The notes: a model not told the origin generated them from the sequence alone. A stretch of 64,000 nucleotides of DNA from Novosphingobium sp. NDB2Meth1 (GCF_900117425.1 NZ_FPEH01000032.1:62001-126000), one strand, 5' to 3'. Numbered from the stretch's first letter, positions 33,159 to 42,343 are shown. A program made the numbers and translations.

Positions 33159-34028
33159 TTACAGCGTCTTGATGATCGCCGAGAAGTCCATCCCGCCGTT
33201 CCCCGCCGCATCGAACGCCGCGTAAAGCTCCGCCGCGCGCGCGCCCATCGGCACATCGGCCCCGGCGCTCTTGGCGGCTTCCATCGCCAGCTTGAGGTCC
33301 TTCAGCATCAGCGCGGTGGCAAAGCCGCCCTGATAGCCGTTGTCCGCAGGCGTCGTCGGGCCGACACCCGGAACCGGGCAATAGCTCGTCATCGACCAGC
33401 ACTGGCCCGAGGCCTTCGAGGAGATGTCGAAGAAGGTCTGCAGATCGAGCCCCAGCTTCTCGGCCATTGCGAAGGTCTCGCAGGTCGCGATCATCGAAGC
33501 CCCGAGCAGCATGTTGTTGCAGATCTTGGCCGCCTGCCCCGCACCGCTGTCACCCGCATGGATCACCGCCTTGCCCATCGCGGCGAGGATGGGCTCGCCG
33601 CGGGCGAAGGCGTCCTTGGCCCCGCCGACCATGAAAGTCAGCGTGCCGCCATTGGCCGCAGCGATCCCACCCGAAACCGGCGCATCGACCATGGCATAGC
33701 CTGCGTCCGCCGCCAGTGCCGCCACTTCGCGCGCGGTGGCGACGTCGATGGTCGAGCAATCGAGCAGCAGCGCCGAAGTCGGCGCGTGGCCGATCACGTC
33801 GGCGGTGTAGACCGCCTTCACGATGGCGCCATTGGGCAGCATCGAAACGACGGCATACGCGCCCTGCACCGCTTCCTGCACCGAGGTATAGGTGGTGCAG
33901 CCGTTCTCCTTGGCGCGCGCCAGCGCCGCTTCGGCAAGGTCGAAGGCGTGGACGTCATGCCCCGCCTTCACGAGATTCGCGGCCATGCCGCCGCCCATGT
34001 TGCCAAGGCCGATGAATGCGATTTTCAT
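33159..34028 (-). CDS. mmsB: 3-hydroxyisobutyrate dehydrogenase
   Basis: A 289-residue beta-hydroxyacid dehydrogenase. IAFIGLGNMGGGMA is the NAD-binding motif, DAPVSGGIAAANGGTLTFMVGG the substrate-binding signature, and GQAAKICNNMLLG contains the catalytic Lys. It oxidises 3-hydroxyisobutyrate to methylmalonate semialdehyde in valine breakdown. ATG 34028 has GAGGAAAAACC before it and overlaps the stop of the small membrane gene (ATGA). It is the last gene of the acyl-CoA dehydrogenase-led operon. Confidence 0.95.
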   Translation of the reverse strand: MKIAFIGLGNMGGGMAANLVKAGHDVHAFDLAEAALARAKENGCTTYTSVQEAVQGAYAVVSMLPNGAIVKAVYTADVIGHAPTSALLLDCSTIDVATAREVAALAADAGYAMVDAPVSGGIAAANGGTLTFMVGGAKDAFARGEPILAAMGKAVIHAGDSGAGQAAKICNNMLLGASMIATCETFAMAEKLGLDLQTFFDISSKASGQCWSMTSYCPVPGVGPTTPADNGYQGGFATALMLKDLKLAMEAAKSAGADVPMGARAAELYAAFDAAGNGGMDFSAIIKTL

Positions 34029-34300
34029 GGTTTTTCCTCGTATCTGGAGTTCATCCACGTGCCGATCCAAGCGGATGCAGCAACAGGAAGCAGGATCAAG
34101 CCCGCGAGGCGGAGCGTTGCGCCCAAAAAGTATTGTGAATCATAAGGAAAAATCGGGATGATCGCTTCGCTGAGCAGCACCGCAAGGACAACCGACTTGG
34201 TGGTAGCTTGCGCGATACGGTCGCCCCTAGAAAAAGTCAGGTAGATCGCGATCATCATGCCAACGAGGCATGTTCCAATCGCGATCAGACCAGTCCCCAC
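34025..34300 (-). CDS. Small integral membrane protein, unknown function
   Basis: A 91-residue protein with three likely membrane segments: LIAIGTCLVGMMIAIYLTF, SVVLAVLLSEAIIPIF and LAGLILLPVAASAWIGTW. I do not recognise the family. It starts at GTG 34300, 3 bases after the enoyl-CoA hydratase stop, and its TGA overlaps the mmsB start, so it is embedded in the valine operon and translationally coupled. Its DNA is visibly A+T-richer than the flanking genes, hinting at later insertion. It could be a transporter accessory or simply a hitchhiker. Confidence 0.62.
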   Translation of the reverse strand: MGTGLIAIGTCLVGMMIAIYLTFSRGDRIAQATTKSVVLAVLLSEAIIPIFPYDSQYFLGATLRLAGLILLPVAASAWIGTWMNSRYEEKP

Positions 34301-34303
34301 CGC

Positions 34304-35086
34304 TTACCGCCCCTTCCACACGCCGGGGCGCTTTTCGATGAAGGCGGCCATACCTTCGGCCTTGTCCTCGGTCGCGGTGAGGATCTGGAACACGCGGCGT
34401 TCGAACAGGATGCCCTGATCGAGGGTCATCTCAAACGCGGCGTTGACCATTTCCTTGTTGGCGATCACCGCGACCGGAGCCATGCCGGCAATCGCCTCGG
34501 CGGCGGCCATGGCTTCATCGATCAGCGAGGCGAGCGGCACGACGCGGCTGACGAGGCCAGACCGCTCGGCTTCCACCGCGTCCATCATCCGGCTGGTGAG
34601 GCACATGTCCATCGCCTTGGCCTTGCCCACCGCGCGCGTCAGGCGCTGCGAGCCGCCCATGCCGGGCGCGACGCCGAGCTTGATTTCAGGCTGGCCGAAC
34701 TTGGCGTTCTCCGACGCGATGATGAAGTCCGCCATCATCGCAAGCTCGCACCCGCCGCCGAGCGCGAAGCCGTTCACCGCCGCGATCCACGGCTTGCGGG
34801 TGGTCTTCACGAGGTGGCTGGTCCAGCGCGAGAAGAAGTCGCCGGTGTAGAAATCGGTTGCGGCCTTGTCGGCCATTTCCTTGATGTCGGCGCCGGCGGC
34901 AAAGGCCTTCTCGCCCGAACCCGTCAGCACCGCGCAGCGCTGGGTGGCATCAGCCTCATAGGCGCCAAAGGCCACGATCAGTTCCTCGAGCACCTGCGAA
35001 TTGAGCGCATTCAAGGACTTTGGGCGGTTGAGCGTGATCAGCGTGACGGCGCCGCGCTGTTCAACCAGGATCGTTTCGTACGTCAT
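34304..35086 (-). CDS. Enoyl-CoA hydratase
   Basis: A 260-residue crotonase-fold hydratase. AGADIKEMADKA and the oxyanion segment AVNGFALGGGCELAMMAD are typical, and both catalytic Glu regions are recognisable (GGGCELAMM and PEIKLGVAPGMGGSQRL). It would hydrate methacrylyl-CoA in valine catabolism, judging by its neighbours. ATG 35086 overlaps the upstream hydrolase stop (ATGA at 35083-35086) and has GGAG upstream. Confidence 0.94.
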   Translation of the reverse strand: MTYETILVEQRGAVTLITLNRPKSLNALNSQVLEELIVAFGAYEADATQRCAVLTGSGEKAFAAGADIKEMADKAATDFYTGDFFSRWTSHLVKTTRKPWIAAVNGFALGGGCELAMMADFIIASENAKFGQPEIKLGVAPGMGGSQRLTRAVGKAKAMDMCLTSRMMDAVEAERSGLVSRVVPLASLIDEAMAAAEAIAGMAPVAVIANKEMVNAAFEMTLDQGILFERRVFQILTATEDKAEGMAAFIEKRPGVWKGR

Positions 35087-36129
35087 AGGGGGCTCCATTC
35101 CTCGTTTGCAGGCAGGGGCGCGAAGATCGCGTCCAGCATTGCGTCGGTCACGCCTTCAGGCGTTGCCGGGTCCCACTTGGGGGCATTGTCCTTGTCCACG
35201 ATGACCGCGCGCACGCCTTCGGCAAAGTCGGGGCGCAGCAGCACGCGGCTGCAGATGCGGTATTCCATCACCATGTTGGCGGCGAAATCGGGGAGAGTCA
35301 GGCTGGTGGCGAGCTGGCGCAGCGCGACCTTGCACGTCTGCGGGCTCTTGGTGTGGAGGGTCGCCAGCGTCGCAGCGGCAAACTCGCTGCCATCAGCTTC
35401 GAGTGCGGCGAGGATGTCCTCGTAGCGGTCGGACGCGAACAGCCGCGCGATATCGTCGGCATGCGCCGCGATCTTCGGCTCGGGCGGCACGGCGGCCGCC
35501 TCGTGCAGGATCGCCGGGATATCACCGGGGTTCGCCGCAATCTTCGCCTTGACCTCGGCCAGCGCGGCAGAGGGCAGGTAATGCGTGGCGGAACCGGCCC
35601 AAAGGCACTCCGCCCCGTCCATCCGCGCGCCGGTGAGCGCAAGGTACTGCCCAAGCCGCCCCTTCATGCGCGAAAGGAACCAGCCGCCGCCGACGTCCGG
35701 GAACAGGCCGATGCCGGTCTCCGGCATGGCAAGCCGCGTGTTCTCGGTCGCGACGCGGTAGCGCGCTGGATCAGCGATGCCAACGCCGCCGCCCATGGTG
35801 ATCCCGTCCATGAAGGCCACGATGGGCTTCTCGTAGGTCATGATCAGGTGGTTGAGGCGGTACTCGTCGAAGAAGAACTTGCGGCCCGAAACGCCGCCAT
35901 CGTTCAGCGCGGAGTTGCGCAGGAAGGCGATATCGCCGCCCGCGCAGAAGCCGCGGCCTTCGGAATGGTCGATGATGACGGCACCGATGGCCGGATCATC
36001 GCGCCACTTCAGCAGCGCTTCGGTCATGCCATCCACCATCGCGCGGTTCAGCGCGTGGATCGCCTTGGGCCGGTTGAGCGAGAGCACGCCCATCCCGCCT
36101 TCGACGCGCACAAGAATGTCTTCGGTCAT
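35083..36129 (-). CDS. 3-hydroxyisobutyryl-CoA hydrolase
   Basis: A 348-residue crotonase-superfamily protein. FCAGGDIAFLRN, VAFMDGITMGGGVGI and MPETGIGLFPDVGGGWFLSR are the HIBCH signature. The length (about 350) separates it from ordinary hydratases (about 260). It releases free 3-hydroxyisobutyrate for MmsB. It overlaps the VOC gene stop by four bases upstream and the hydratase start downstream. Confidence 0.95.
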   Translation of the reverse strand: MTEDILVRVEGGMGVLSLNRPKAIHALNRAMVDGMTEALLKWRDDPAIGAVIIDHSEGRGFCAGGDIAFLRNSALNDGGVSGRKFFFDEYRLNHLIMTYEKPIVAFMDGITMGGGVGIADPARYRVATENTRLAMPETGIGLFPDVGGGWFLSRMKGRLGQYLALTGARMDGAECLWAGSATHYLPSAALAEVKAKIAANPGDIPAILHEAAAVPPEPKIAAHADDIARLFASDRYEDILAALEADGSEFAAATLATLHTKSPQTCKVALRQLATSLTLPDFAANMVMEYRICSRVLLRPDFAEGVRAVIVDKDNAPKWDPATPEGVTDAMLDAIFAPLPANEEWSPL

Positions 36130-36527
36130 GCAGCTACATCCATTCGCGGTTCAATCAGATCCCAGCGATTGCCGAAGGGATCGCGGAAGACGAGCACCGC
36201 GCCATAACTTTCGCGGCGCGCCGGTGCTTCGATGGTGACGCCGCGTGTCCGCAGCAGGGCCTCGCTCGCGGCGATATCGGAAGTGTGGAGGAAGAACCCC
36301 ACGCGCCCGCCTGCCTGATGGCCAATCGCCGCAGCCTGCGTTTCATCCGCCGCGCGCGCCAGCAGCAGGTTTGCGCCCTCTCCACAGGAGACGACCACCC
36401 AGCGCTTGCCCGCACCGAGATCGGTGTCCTCCACGATGGCGAAGCCCAGCGTGCCGGCAAAGAACGCCAGACCCGCCTCATAGTCGGGCACGACAATCGT
36501 CACCATGGCGAGCTTTTGCGCGATCAT
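36126..36527 (-). CDS. VOC (glyoxalase-like) family protein
   Basis: A 133-residue vicinal-oxygen-chelate protein with two beta-alpha-beta-beta-beta modules: VTIVVPDYEAGLAFFAGTLGF and GRVGFFLHTSDIAASEALLRTRG. The end GAVLVFRDPFGNRWDLIEPR carries the usual metal-ligand Glu. No reaction can be named; position inside the valine operon, with ATGA overlaps on both sides, implies expression with that pathway. Epimerase activity on methylmalonyl-CoA is possible but the sequence does not show it. Confidence 0.85.
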   Translation of the reverse strand: MIAQKLAMVTIVVPDYEAGLAFFAGTLGFAIVEDTDLGAGKRWVVVSCGEGANLLLARAADETQAAAIGHQAGGRVGFFLHTSDIAASEALLRTRGVTIEAPARRESYGAVLVFRDPFGNRWDLIEPRMDVAA

Positions 36528-37669
36528 TGCCGCAGCAGATCGCGCCCGACGATCATCTTCATAACTTCGTTGGTGCCTTCGAGGATGCGGTGGACACGCA
36601 GATCGCGCCAGAAGCGCTCGATCGGATAGTCCTTCAGGTAGCCATAGCCGCCAAAGATCTGCAGCGCGCGGTCGACCACCGAGGAGCCGGTGTCGGTCGC
36701 CAGCTTCTTGGCCATCGCAGAGAAGCGCGTCTTGTCCGGCGCGTTCTGCGTCACCTTCGCCGCCGCGAGATAGAGCAGCGCGCGCGCCGCTTCGAGGTCG
36801 GTCGCCATGTCGGCCAGCGCGAACTGGGTATTCTGGAACTCGGCGATCGGCTGGCCGAACTGGCTGCGCTCCTTGGCATACTTGATCGCCTCATCAAGGC
36901 AGCGCTGCGCCCCGCCGAGCGAGCAGGCGCCGATATTGAGGCGCCCGCCATCGAGCCCGGCCATGGCGAAGCGGAAGCCATCGCCTTCCGCGCCGATACG
37001 GTTTGCCACCGGCACCTTCACGTTCTCGAGGATCACTTGCGCGGTGGGCGAGGAATTCCAGCCCAGCTTGCGCTCGGGCGCGCCGAAGCTGACGCCGGGC
37101 ATGTCCTTCTCGATCACGAGGCATGAAATGCCCTTCGGCCCCGCTTCGCCCGTGCGCACCATCGTCACGTAGAGATCGCTCACGCCGCCGCCCGAGATGA
37201 ACTGCTTGGTGCCGTTGACGACATAGTGATCGCCTTCGAGCTTCGCTGTGGTGCGCAGCGCCGCCGCGTCCGAGCCCGAGCCCGGTTCGGTCAGGCAGTA
37301 GCTGGCGATCTTGTCCATCGTGATGAGGTCGGGGAGATAGTGCGACTTGATCTCCGCGCCGCCGAACCGGTCGATCATCCACGAGGCCATGTTGTGGATC
37401 GAGATGAACGCGCTCGTGCTGGGGCAGCCATAGGCCATGGCTTCCATGATCAGCGCCGCGTCCAGACGGCCGAGCCCGATGCCGCCGCTTTCCTCGCTCA
37501 CGTAGATCGAGGCGAAGCCCAGCTCTGCCGCCATCTTCACCGTATCGCGCGGGAAGGTGTGCTCCTCGTCCCACTGCGCCGCATAGGGCGTGATCGCATC
37601 GGCGGTGAAGCGCCGCGCCATCTCCTGAATGGCGATCTGGTCGTCGGTAAGGGCGAACTGGTCGGTCAT
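36524..37669 (-). CDS. Acyl-CoA dehydrogenase, probably isobutyryl-CoA dehydrogenase
   Basis: A 381-residue flavoprotein. CLTEPGSGSDAAALRTTA and the FAD-binding FGGYGYLKDYPIERFWRDLR are family signatures; the catalytic Glu is in EGTNEVMK (about 364). Its operon partners (hydratase, HIBCH, mmsB) point to isobutyryl-CoA as substrate, giving methacrylyl-CoA. It is the first gene of the leftward valine operon and is divergent from the AraC-type regulator 140 bases away. Confidence 0.95.
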   Translation of the reverse strand: MTDQFALTDDQIAIQEMARRFTADAITPYAAQWDEEHTFPRDTVKMAAELGFASIYVSEESGGIGLGRLDAALIMEAMAYGCPSTSAFISIHNMASWMIDRFGGAEIKSHYLPDLITMDKIASYCLTEPGSGSDAAALRTTAKLEGDHYVVNGTKQFISGGGVSDLYVTMVRTGEAGPKGISCLVIEKDMPGVSFGAPERKLGWNSSPTAQVILENVKVPVANRIGAEGDGFRFAMAGLDGGRLNIGACSLGGAQRCLDEAIKYAKERSQFGQPIAEFQNTQFALADMATDLEAARALLYLAAAKVTQNAPDKTRFSAMAKKLATDTGSSVVDRALQIFGGYGYLKDYPIERFWRDLRVHRILEGTNEVMKMIVGRDLLRQ

Positions 37670-37809
37670 GCTCTGGCCTTGGCTTGCAGGGAAGGTGAAA
37701 TCGGGGGACGCCGCACGGCCCGTGCCCGTCCTAGACGAAGCGCAGGGGCAGGCAAGGTGTGGCGCGGGCCATGGACCTTGGGGCGAGTGCGGGCCATAAC
37801 CGCGCGCGC

Positions 37810-38856
37810 ATGGAAAACCTCGACACTGCCTTGCGCCTGATCGGCATCGGCCAGCTCGTGCTCGTTGCGCTCGTCGTCTGGCGCAGCGGCGCCGGGCCGG
37901 CGGTACGCCGGGTGACGGTCGCGCTGCTGATCGGCGTGATCGGCTATCTCATCAATTCGGCGCCGCAGTTTCCGCAAACGCCCTCGCCCACGCGGTTCGC
38001 TGTCGTGCTGGCCAGCAATCTTGCGCCCTGGTTCCTGTGGCTCTTCGCGCATGTCGTGTTCGACCGCGCGGCGGACCGGCGCATCGCCGGGGCGAGCATC
38101 GCGCTGATCCTTGCCAGCGTGATGATCTTTGTCCTGCGCCGCTGGTGCGAGCCGCTGATCCCGCTCGCCGATGCCGTCGGCCACCTCACTGCTGCGCTGC
38201 TGGTGATCCATGCCATGGCCATTGCGGTCCGCGAACGCGACGACGATCTGGTGGAGCAGCGCCGCCGCTTCCGCGTGGCTTTCGTGCTGGTGATCGCGGT
38301 GCTCTCGATCGGCGTGCTGGCGAGCGAGGCCTGGTTCGGCTTCGGCCACGAACCGGTGTGGATGCTGGCGAGCCAGTCGGTCGTCATCGCGCTTGCGATT
38401 CTCGGCATCGGCGTGGCCATGCTGGAAGCCGATCCCGCGCTGCTCGCTCCGCCGCGCGCGCCTGGTCCCACGGCTCCGAACGATGACTGGAGCCCTGCCG
38501 AACGCGTCCTCGCCGCCAAGCTGAATGCCGCGATGGAGGCCCGCGTCTGGCTCGAACCCGGCCTCACCATCGGCATGCTCGCCGCCCGGCTCGACGTGCC
38601 CGAGCACCGCCTGCGCGCGCTCATCAACCGCCGGCTCGGCCATCGCAACTTCTCGGCCTTCCTCAACGCATACCGCATTGCCGAAGCCAAAGCCGTGCTC
38701 GCCGATCCGGTGCGGGTCGACCTGCCTGTCCTCACCATCGCGATGGACCTCGGCTACGGCTCGCTCGCCCCGTTCAACCGCGCCTTCCGCGAAAGCGTCG
38801 GCCAGACCCCCACGGAATTTCGTCGTCAGGCCTTTGCCGATCCTGAAAAAGACTGA
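37810..38856 (+). CDS. Membrane-anchored AraC-family transcription regulator
   Basis: A 348-residue regulator. The first 215 residues hold about six to seven hydrophobic segments (for example LGIGQLVLVALVVW-like and VTVALLIGVIGYLI), and the C-terminal 130 residues form the AraC helix-turn-helix pair (GMLAARLDVPEHRLRALINRRLG and TIAMDLGYGSLAPFNRAFRESVG). The membrane sensor type is common in Proteobacteria. I prefer ATG 37810; in-frame GTG 37759 and ATG 37771 are alternatives with no better ribosome-binding site. Adjacent to a sterol-desaturase-like gene, a pairing that suggests it controls it. Confidence 0.85.
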   Translation: MENLDTALRLIGIGQLVLVALVVWRSGAGPAVRRVTVALLIGVIGYLINSAPQFPQTPSPTRFAVVLASNLAPWFLWLFAHVVFDRAADRRIAGASIALILASVMIFVLRRWCEPLIPLADAVGHLTAALLVIHAMAIAVRERDDDLVEQRRRFRVAFVLVIAVLSIGVLASEAWFGFGHEPVWMLASQSVVIALAILGIGVAMLEADPALLAPPRAPGPTAPNDDWSPAERVLAAKLNAAMEARVWLEPGLTIGMLAARLDVPEHRLRALINRRLGHRNFSAFLNAYRIAEAKAVLADPVRVDLPVLTIAMDLGYGSLAPFNRAFRESVGQTPTEFRRQAFADPEKD

Positions 38857-38949
38857 TCGATTCCGGAAAGCATCAGCATTTTCGGGGCCAGCGGAGCCGC
38901 CGTGCCGCCGCTGTGACAAGCTCTGGGCATCCCCTTCCCGGAGAGTCCC

Positions 38950-39771
38950 ATGCCGATCACGCTTGCTTTTCTGGCCTACCGCATATTCGACAGCATCTGG
39001 ATCGAAAGCATCCGCTACTTCGCGGGCGCTGCCGGCGTCGCGCTGCTGTGCTGGCTGCTGGCGGGCCGCATCGCCCACCGCCGCATTCAGACCCGCCATG
39101 CCACCAATGCCGACCGCCTGCGCGAGGTGCGCCAGTCGATGTGGTCGATGGCGGTGTTCGCCTTCGTCGATCTGATGACCGTGGCGCTGATCGTCGCGGG
39201 CGCGATCGCCTTCAATCTTGGTCCGCCCGTGCTCGCCACGATCCTGTGGCAGACCGCAGCGCTCATCTTGATGCACGATGCCTATTTCTACTGGATGCAC
39301 CGCTGGATGCACAGCAAGGCCATGTTCCGGCTGCTCCACTCGGTCCACCACCTCAGCCGCACGCCGACGAGCTGGGCCGCCTACAGCTTTGCCACGGGCG
39401 AGGCCGTTTTCGAAGGGATCATCACACCGCTGATGATCGCAGCCATCACGATCGCGGCCCCGGCAGAGCCTTGGGCGGTGTTCATTTTCCTCGCCCACCA
39501 GATCGCCCGCAACGCCTTCGGCCATGCCGGGTTCGAACTCGCCTGGCCGGGCTTCACCCGCTCGCCGTGGACGGGCTGGATGACGACGACCACCCACCAC
39601 GATCTCCACCACAGCGAAGGGCGCTACAACTTCGGCCTCTACTTCACGTGGTGGGACCGCTGGATGGGCACCGAGCACCCGCGCTACCACGAACGGTTCG
39701 AGGCGGTGGTGAACCGCCGCCGCGAAACCGCTGCGCAGGGTAGCCCGGGGCATGGTGCTGTCAGCCCGTAA
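38950..39771 (+). CDS. Sterol desaturase/fatty acid hydroxylase family membrane enzyme
   Basis: A 273-residue di-iron membrane oxygenase. The histidine boxes are HDAYFYWMHRWMH, HSVHHLS and HHDLHHSEGRYNFG, all in the expected order; four hydrophobic segments lie before and between them. It would hydroxylate or desaturate a lipid-chain or sterol-like substrate. It follows the AraC-type gene by 93 bases on the same strand and ends 9 bases from the end of mmsA. Confidence 0.9.
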   Translation: MPITLAFLAYRIFDSIWIESIRYFAGAAGVALLCWLLAGRIAHRRIQTRHATNADRLREVRQSMWSMAVFAFVDLMTVALIVAGAIAFNLGPPVLATILWQTAALILMHDAYFYWMHRWMHSKAMFRLLHSVHHLSRTPTSWAAYSFATGEAVFEGIITPLMIAAITIAAPAEPWAVFIFLAHQIARNAFGHAGFELAWPGFTRSPWTGWMTTTTHHDLHHSEGRYNFGLYFTWWDRWMGTEHPRYHERFEAVVNRRRETAAQGSPGHGAVSP

Positions 39772-39780
39772 GCGTCCGGC

Positions 39781-41277
39781 TCAGCTCATCGTCGGGATGA
39801 CGAAGGCGTTCCCGCCCGAGGGGACGCCTTCGGGCCAGCGCTGGGTCACGGTCTTGATCTTGGTCCAGAACTTGACGCCTTCCATGCCGTGCTGGTTGGT
39901 GTCGCCGAACGCCGAACGCTTCCAGCCGCCGAAGGTGTGATAGGCCACTGGTACCGGGATCGGCACGTTGATGCCGACCATGCCGACATTGACCCGCGCC
40001 GCGAACTCGCGGGCCGCGTTGCCGCTGCGGGTGAACAGGGCGACGCCATTGCCGTACTGGTGCTTCGACGGCAGCGCGAGGGCTTCCTCGAAGGTCTTGG
40101 CACGCACGATCTGCAGCACCGGGCCGAAGATCTCGTTGTGGTAGCTTTCCATGTCAGGCGTGACGTGGTCGATCAGCGTCGGGCCGACGAAGAAGCCGTC
40201 CTCATGCCCCTGCAGCTTGAAGCCGCGACCGTCGATCACGATCTGGCCGCCTTCTTCCTCGCACTTGGTGATCCAGCGCTCGATGCTTGCCTTGTGCGTG
40301 GCGGTGACGACCGGGCCGTAGTGGCAGTCCTTGTCGGTCGACAGGCCGACGCGCAGCGCCTCGATCGCCGGGATCAGCTTGGCCTTGAGCGCCTCCGCCG
40401 TCTCGTCGCCCACCGGCACGACCACCGGCAGCGCCATGCAGCGCTCGCCCGCCGAGCCGAACGCGGCACCGGCCAGATCGTTGACCACCTGATCGAGGTC
40501 CGCATCGGGCAGCACTACGCCGTGGTTCTTCGCGCCGCCCATGGCCTGCACGCGCTTTCCGGCGGCCACCCCGCGGTTGTAGACATAGTGCGCGATGTCC
40601 GACGAGCCGACGAAACTCACCGCACCGATGGCCGGGTGATCGAGGATCGCGTCGACCATTTCCTTGTCGCCATGGACGACCTGGCAGATGCCCTCGGGCA
40701 GGCCCGCCTCGAGGAACAGCTCGGCGAAGCGCACCGGCACCGAAGGATCGCGCTCGGACGGCTTGATGATGAAGGCATTGCCGCAGGCGATCGCCACGCC
40801 CGCCATCCACAGCGGGATCATCGCCGGGAAGTTGAACGGCGTGATGCCCGCGCCGATACCGATTGGCATGCGCATCGAATAGACGTCGATGCCCGGGCCG
40901 GCGCCATGGGTATATTCGCCCTTCAGCGCATGCGGGATGCCGCAGGCGAACTCGATCACTTCGAGGCCGCGCTGGATGTCACCCTTCGAATCGGCAATAA
41001 CCTTGCCGTGCTCGGACGAGAGCAGATGCGCCAGCTCGTCGATATTGGCTTCGACCAGCCGCTTGAATTCGAACATCACGCGGGCGCGGCGCTGCGGGTT
41101 GGTCGCGGCCCACGCGGGCTGCGCGGCATGCGCGGCGGCAACTGCGCGCTCCAGCGTTTCCGCCGTGCCCAGCGCCACTTCGGCCTGCACGGCGCCGGTG
41201 TTGGGATCGAACACCGGGCCCTTGCGCGCCGGCGCGCCGCCGGAACCGCCGACAATGAAATGATCGATCTGGCGCAT
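39781..41277 (-). CDS. mmsA: Methylmalonate-semialdehyde dehydrogenase (CoA-acylating)
   Basis: A 498-residue aldehyde dehydrogenase. TPFNFPAMIPLWM with Asn149 and the nucleophile GSAGERCMALPV with Cys280 are the MmsA signature; CoA-dependent members lack the general-base Glu seen in ordinary ALDHs. It converts methylmalonate semialdehyde to propionyl-CoA, completing the valine pathway encoded at 33-37.7 kb. ATG 41277 has AGGAAAGGAAG upstream. The LysR gene is divergent, 102 bases away. Confidence 0.96.
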   Translation of the reverse strand: MRQIDHFIVGGSGGAPARKGPVFDPNTGAVQAEVALGTAETLERAVAAAHAAQPAWAATNPQRRARVMFEFKRLVEANIDELAHLLSSEHGKVIADSKGDIQRGLEVIEFACGIPHALKGEYTHGAGPGIDVYSMRMPIGIGAGITPFNFPAMIPLWMAGVAIACGNAFIIKPSERDPSVPVRFAELFLEAGLPEGICQVVHGDKEMVDAILDHPAIGAVSFVGSSDIAHYVYNRGVAAGKRVQAMGGAKNHGVVLPDADLDQVVNDLAGAAFGSAGERCMALPVVVPVGDETAEALKAKLIPAIEALRVGLSTDKDCHYGPVVTATHKASIERWITKCEEEGGQIVIDGRGFKLQGHEDGFFVGPTLIDHVTPDMESYHNEIFGPVLQIVRAKTFEEALALPSKHQYGNGVALFTRSGNAAREFAARVNVGMVGINVPIPVPVAYHTFGGWKRSAFGDTNQHGMEGVKFWTKIKTVTQRWPEGVPSGGNAFVIPTMS

Positions 41278-41379
41278 GGGTTTGCTTCCTTTCCTGACGA
41301 ATTTGGCCAAGGGCCTTTCTGGCCTCCTGCACCCCGGATGAATTGCAAGCAAGGTGAGAAAATGCGAGGGAGGCCTGCA

Positions 41380-42273
41380 ATGATGCAGGTGCCCGACTGG
41401 AGCGATTTCCAGACCTTCCTCGCCATCGCCCGCGCCGGGCAGCTCGCTCGCGCTGCGCAGGCCATGGGCGTCGATGCCACCACCATGGGCCGCCGCCTGC
41501 GCCGCCTCGAAACGCGCATCGGCGCCACCCTGTTCGAGCAAACGCGCGAGGGTCAGGTGCTCACCGAAGCGGGTGAGGCGATGCTGGTGGAAGTCGAAGC
41601 CATGGAGCGCGCCGCCAGCCGTATCGCCGAGCACGGGGGCGGCGGTCCCGCGGGACTGCTGCGCGTCAGCCTCTCCGAAGGCTTCGCCAGTTGGATCGTA
41701 GCGCCCGCCCTTGCAGATTTCACCGCCGCGCACCCGCGCCTCGTAATCGATCTCGTTGCGAACTCGGGCTTCCTCAGCCCATCAAAGCGGGAAGCCGATC
41801 TCGCTGTCACCCTCTCGCGCCCGCGCGCCGGGCCGGTTATCGCCGGCAAGCTTTCAGACTATCACCTCAGGCTGTACGCCTGCCCGGACTACCTTTCCGG
41901 TCACCCCCCGCTGCGCCGCCCGTCGGACCTCGCCAAGGGCCACGCGCTGGTCGGCTACGTGCCGGACCTGCTATATGCGCCGGAACTGCGCTACCTCGCC
42001 GAAATCGAACCCGGCCTCGCCGCAACTGTCCGCTCGTCCTCGATCAACGCCCAGCACCGCCTGATTGCGGCTGGCGCTGGCATCGGCGTACTCCCCTGCT
42101 TCATCGGCGACGCCGACCCGCGGCTTGTCCCCGTGCTGCCGGAGCGCCGGATCACGCGCTCATTCTGGCTGGTCATGCACAAGGACACGCATAGCCTCGC
42201 TCGCGTCCAAGCCTTCAAGACCTGGCTGACAGGATTGGTCGAGAAGGAACGAGCACGCCTGTTGCCCCACTAG
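41380..42273 (+). CDS. LysR-family transcription regulator
   Basis: A 297-residue LysR regulator. The winged helix-turn-helix is FQTFLAIARAGQLARAAQA to LETRIGATLFEQ (about 9-60), followed by the periplasmic-binding-like effector domain. GAGGGAGG at 41366-41373 favours ATG 41380 (or 41383) over ATG 41362. Its divergence from mmsA suggests it controls that gene. Its stop codon lies two bases before the 62-base repeat element. Confidence 0.93.
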   Translation: MMQVPDWSDFQTFLAIARAGQLARAAQAMGVDATTMGRRLRRLETRIGATLFEQTREGQVLTEAGEAMLVEVEAMERAASRIAEHGGGGPAGLLRVSLSEGFASWIVAPALADFTAAHPRLVIDLVANSGFLSPSKREADLAVTLSRPRAGPVIAGKLSDYHLRLYACPDYLSGHPPLRRPSDLAKGHALVGYVPDLLYAPELRYLAEIEPGLAATVRSSSINAQHRLIAAGAGIGVLPCFIGDADPRLVPVLPERRITRSFWLVMHKDTHSLARVQAFKTWLTGLVEKERARLLPH

Positions 42274-42275
42274 GC

Positions 42276-42337
42276 CCTCCCCATTTTTGCGGAACGCACA
42301 AATGGGGAGGTGGCAGCCCGCAGGGCTGACGGAGGGG
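42276..42337. repeat. 62-base two-hairpin repeat element, copy 2
   Basis: Same length and order as 14400-14461. The first hairpin and spacer (through TGG, first 38 bases) are identical; the second hairpin is CAGCCC-GCA-GGGCTG here instead of CCTGCC-GAA-GGCAGG, fully paired in both. It lies between the convergent LysR and DUF3297 genes and may stop transcription for both. Confidence 0.92.
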
Positions 42338-42343
42338 TTCTAC

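Noticed and set aside
37666..39753. Minus-strand frame of 695 codons over the AraC and desaturase genes
   Set aside because: Composition is Arg/His/Ala/Asp-rich like other shadows, while the plus-strand genes carry clear motifs.
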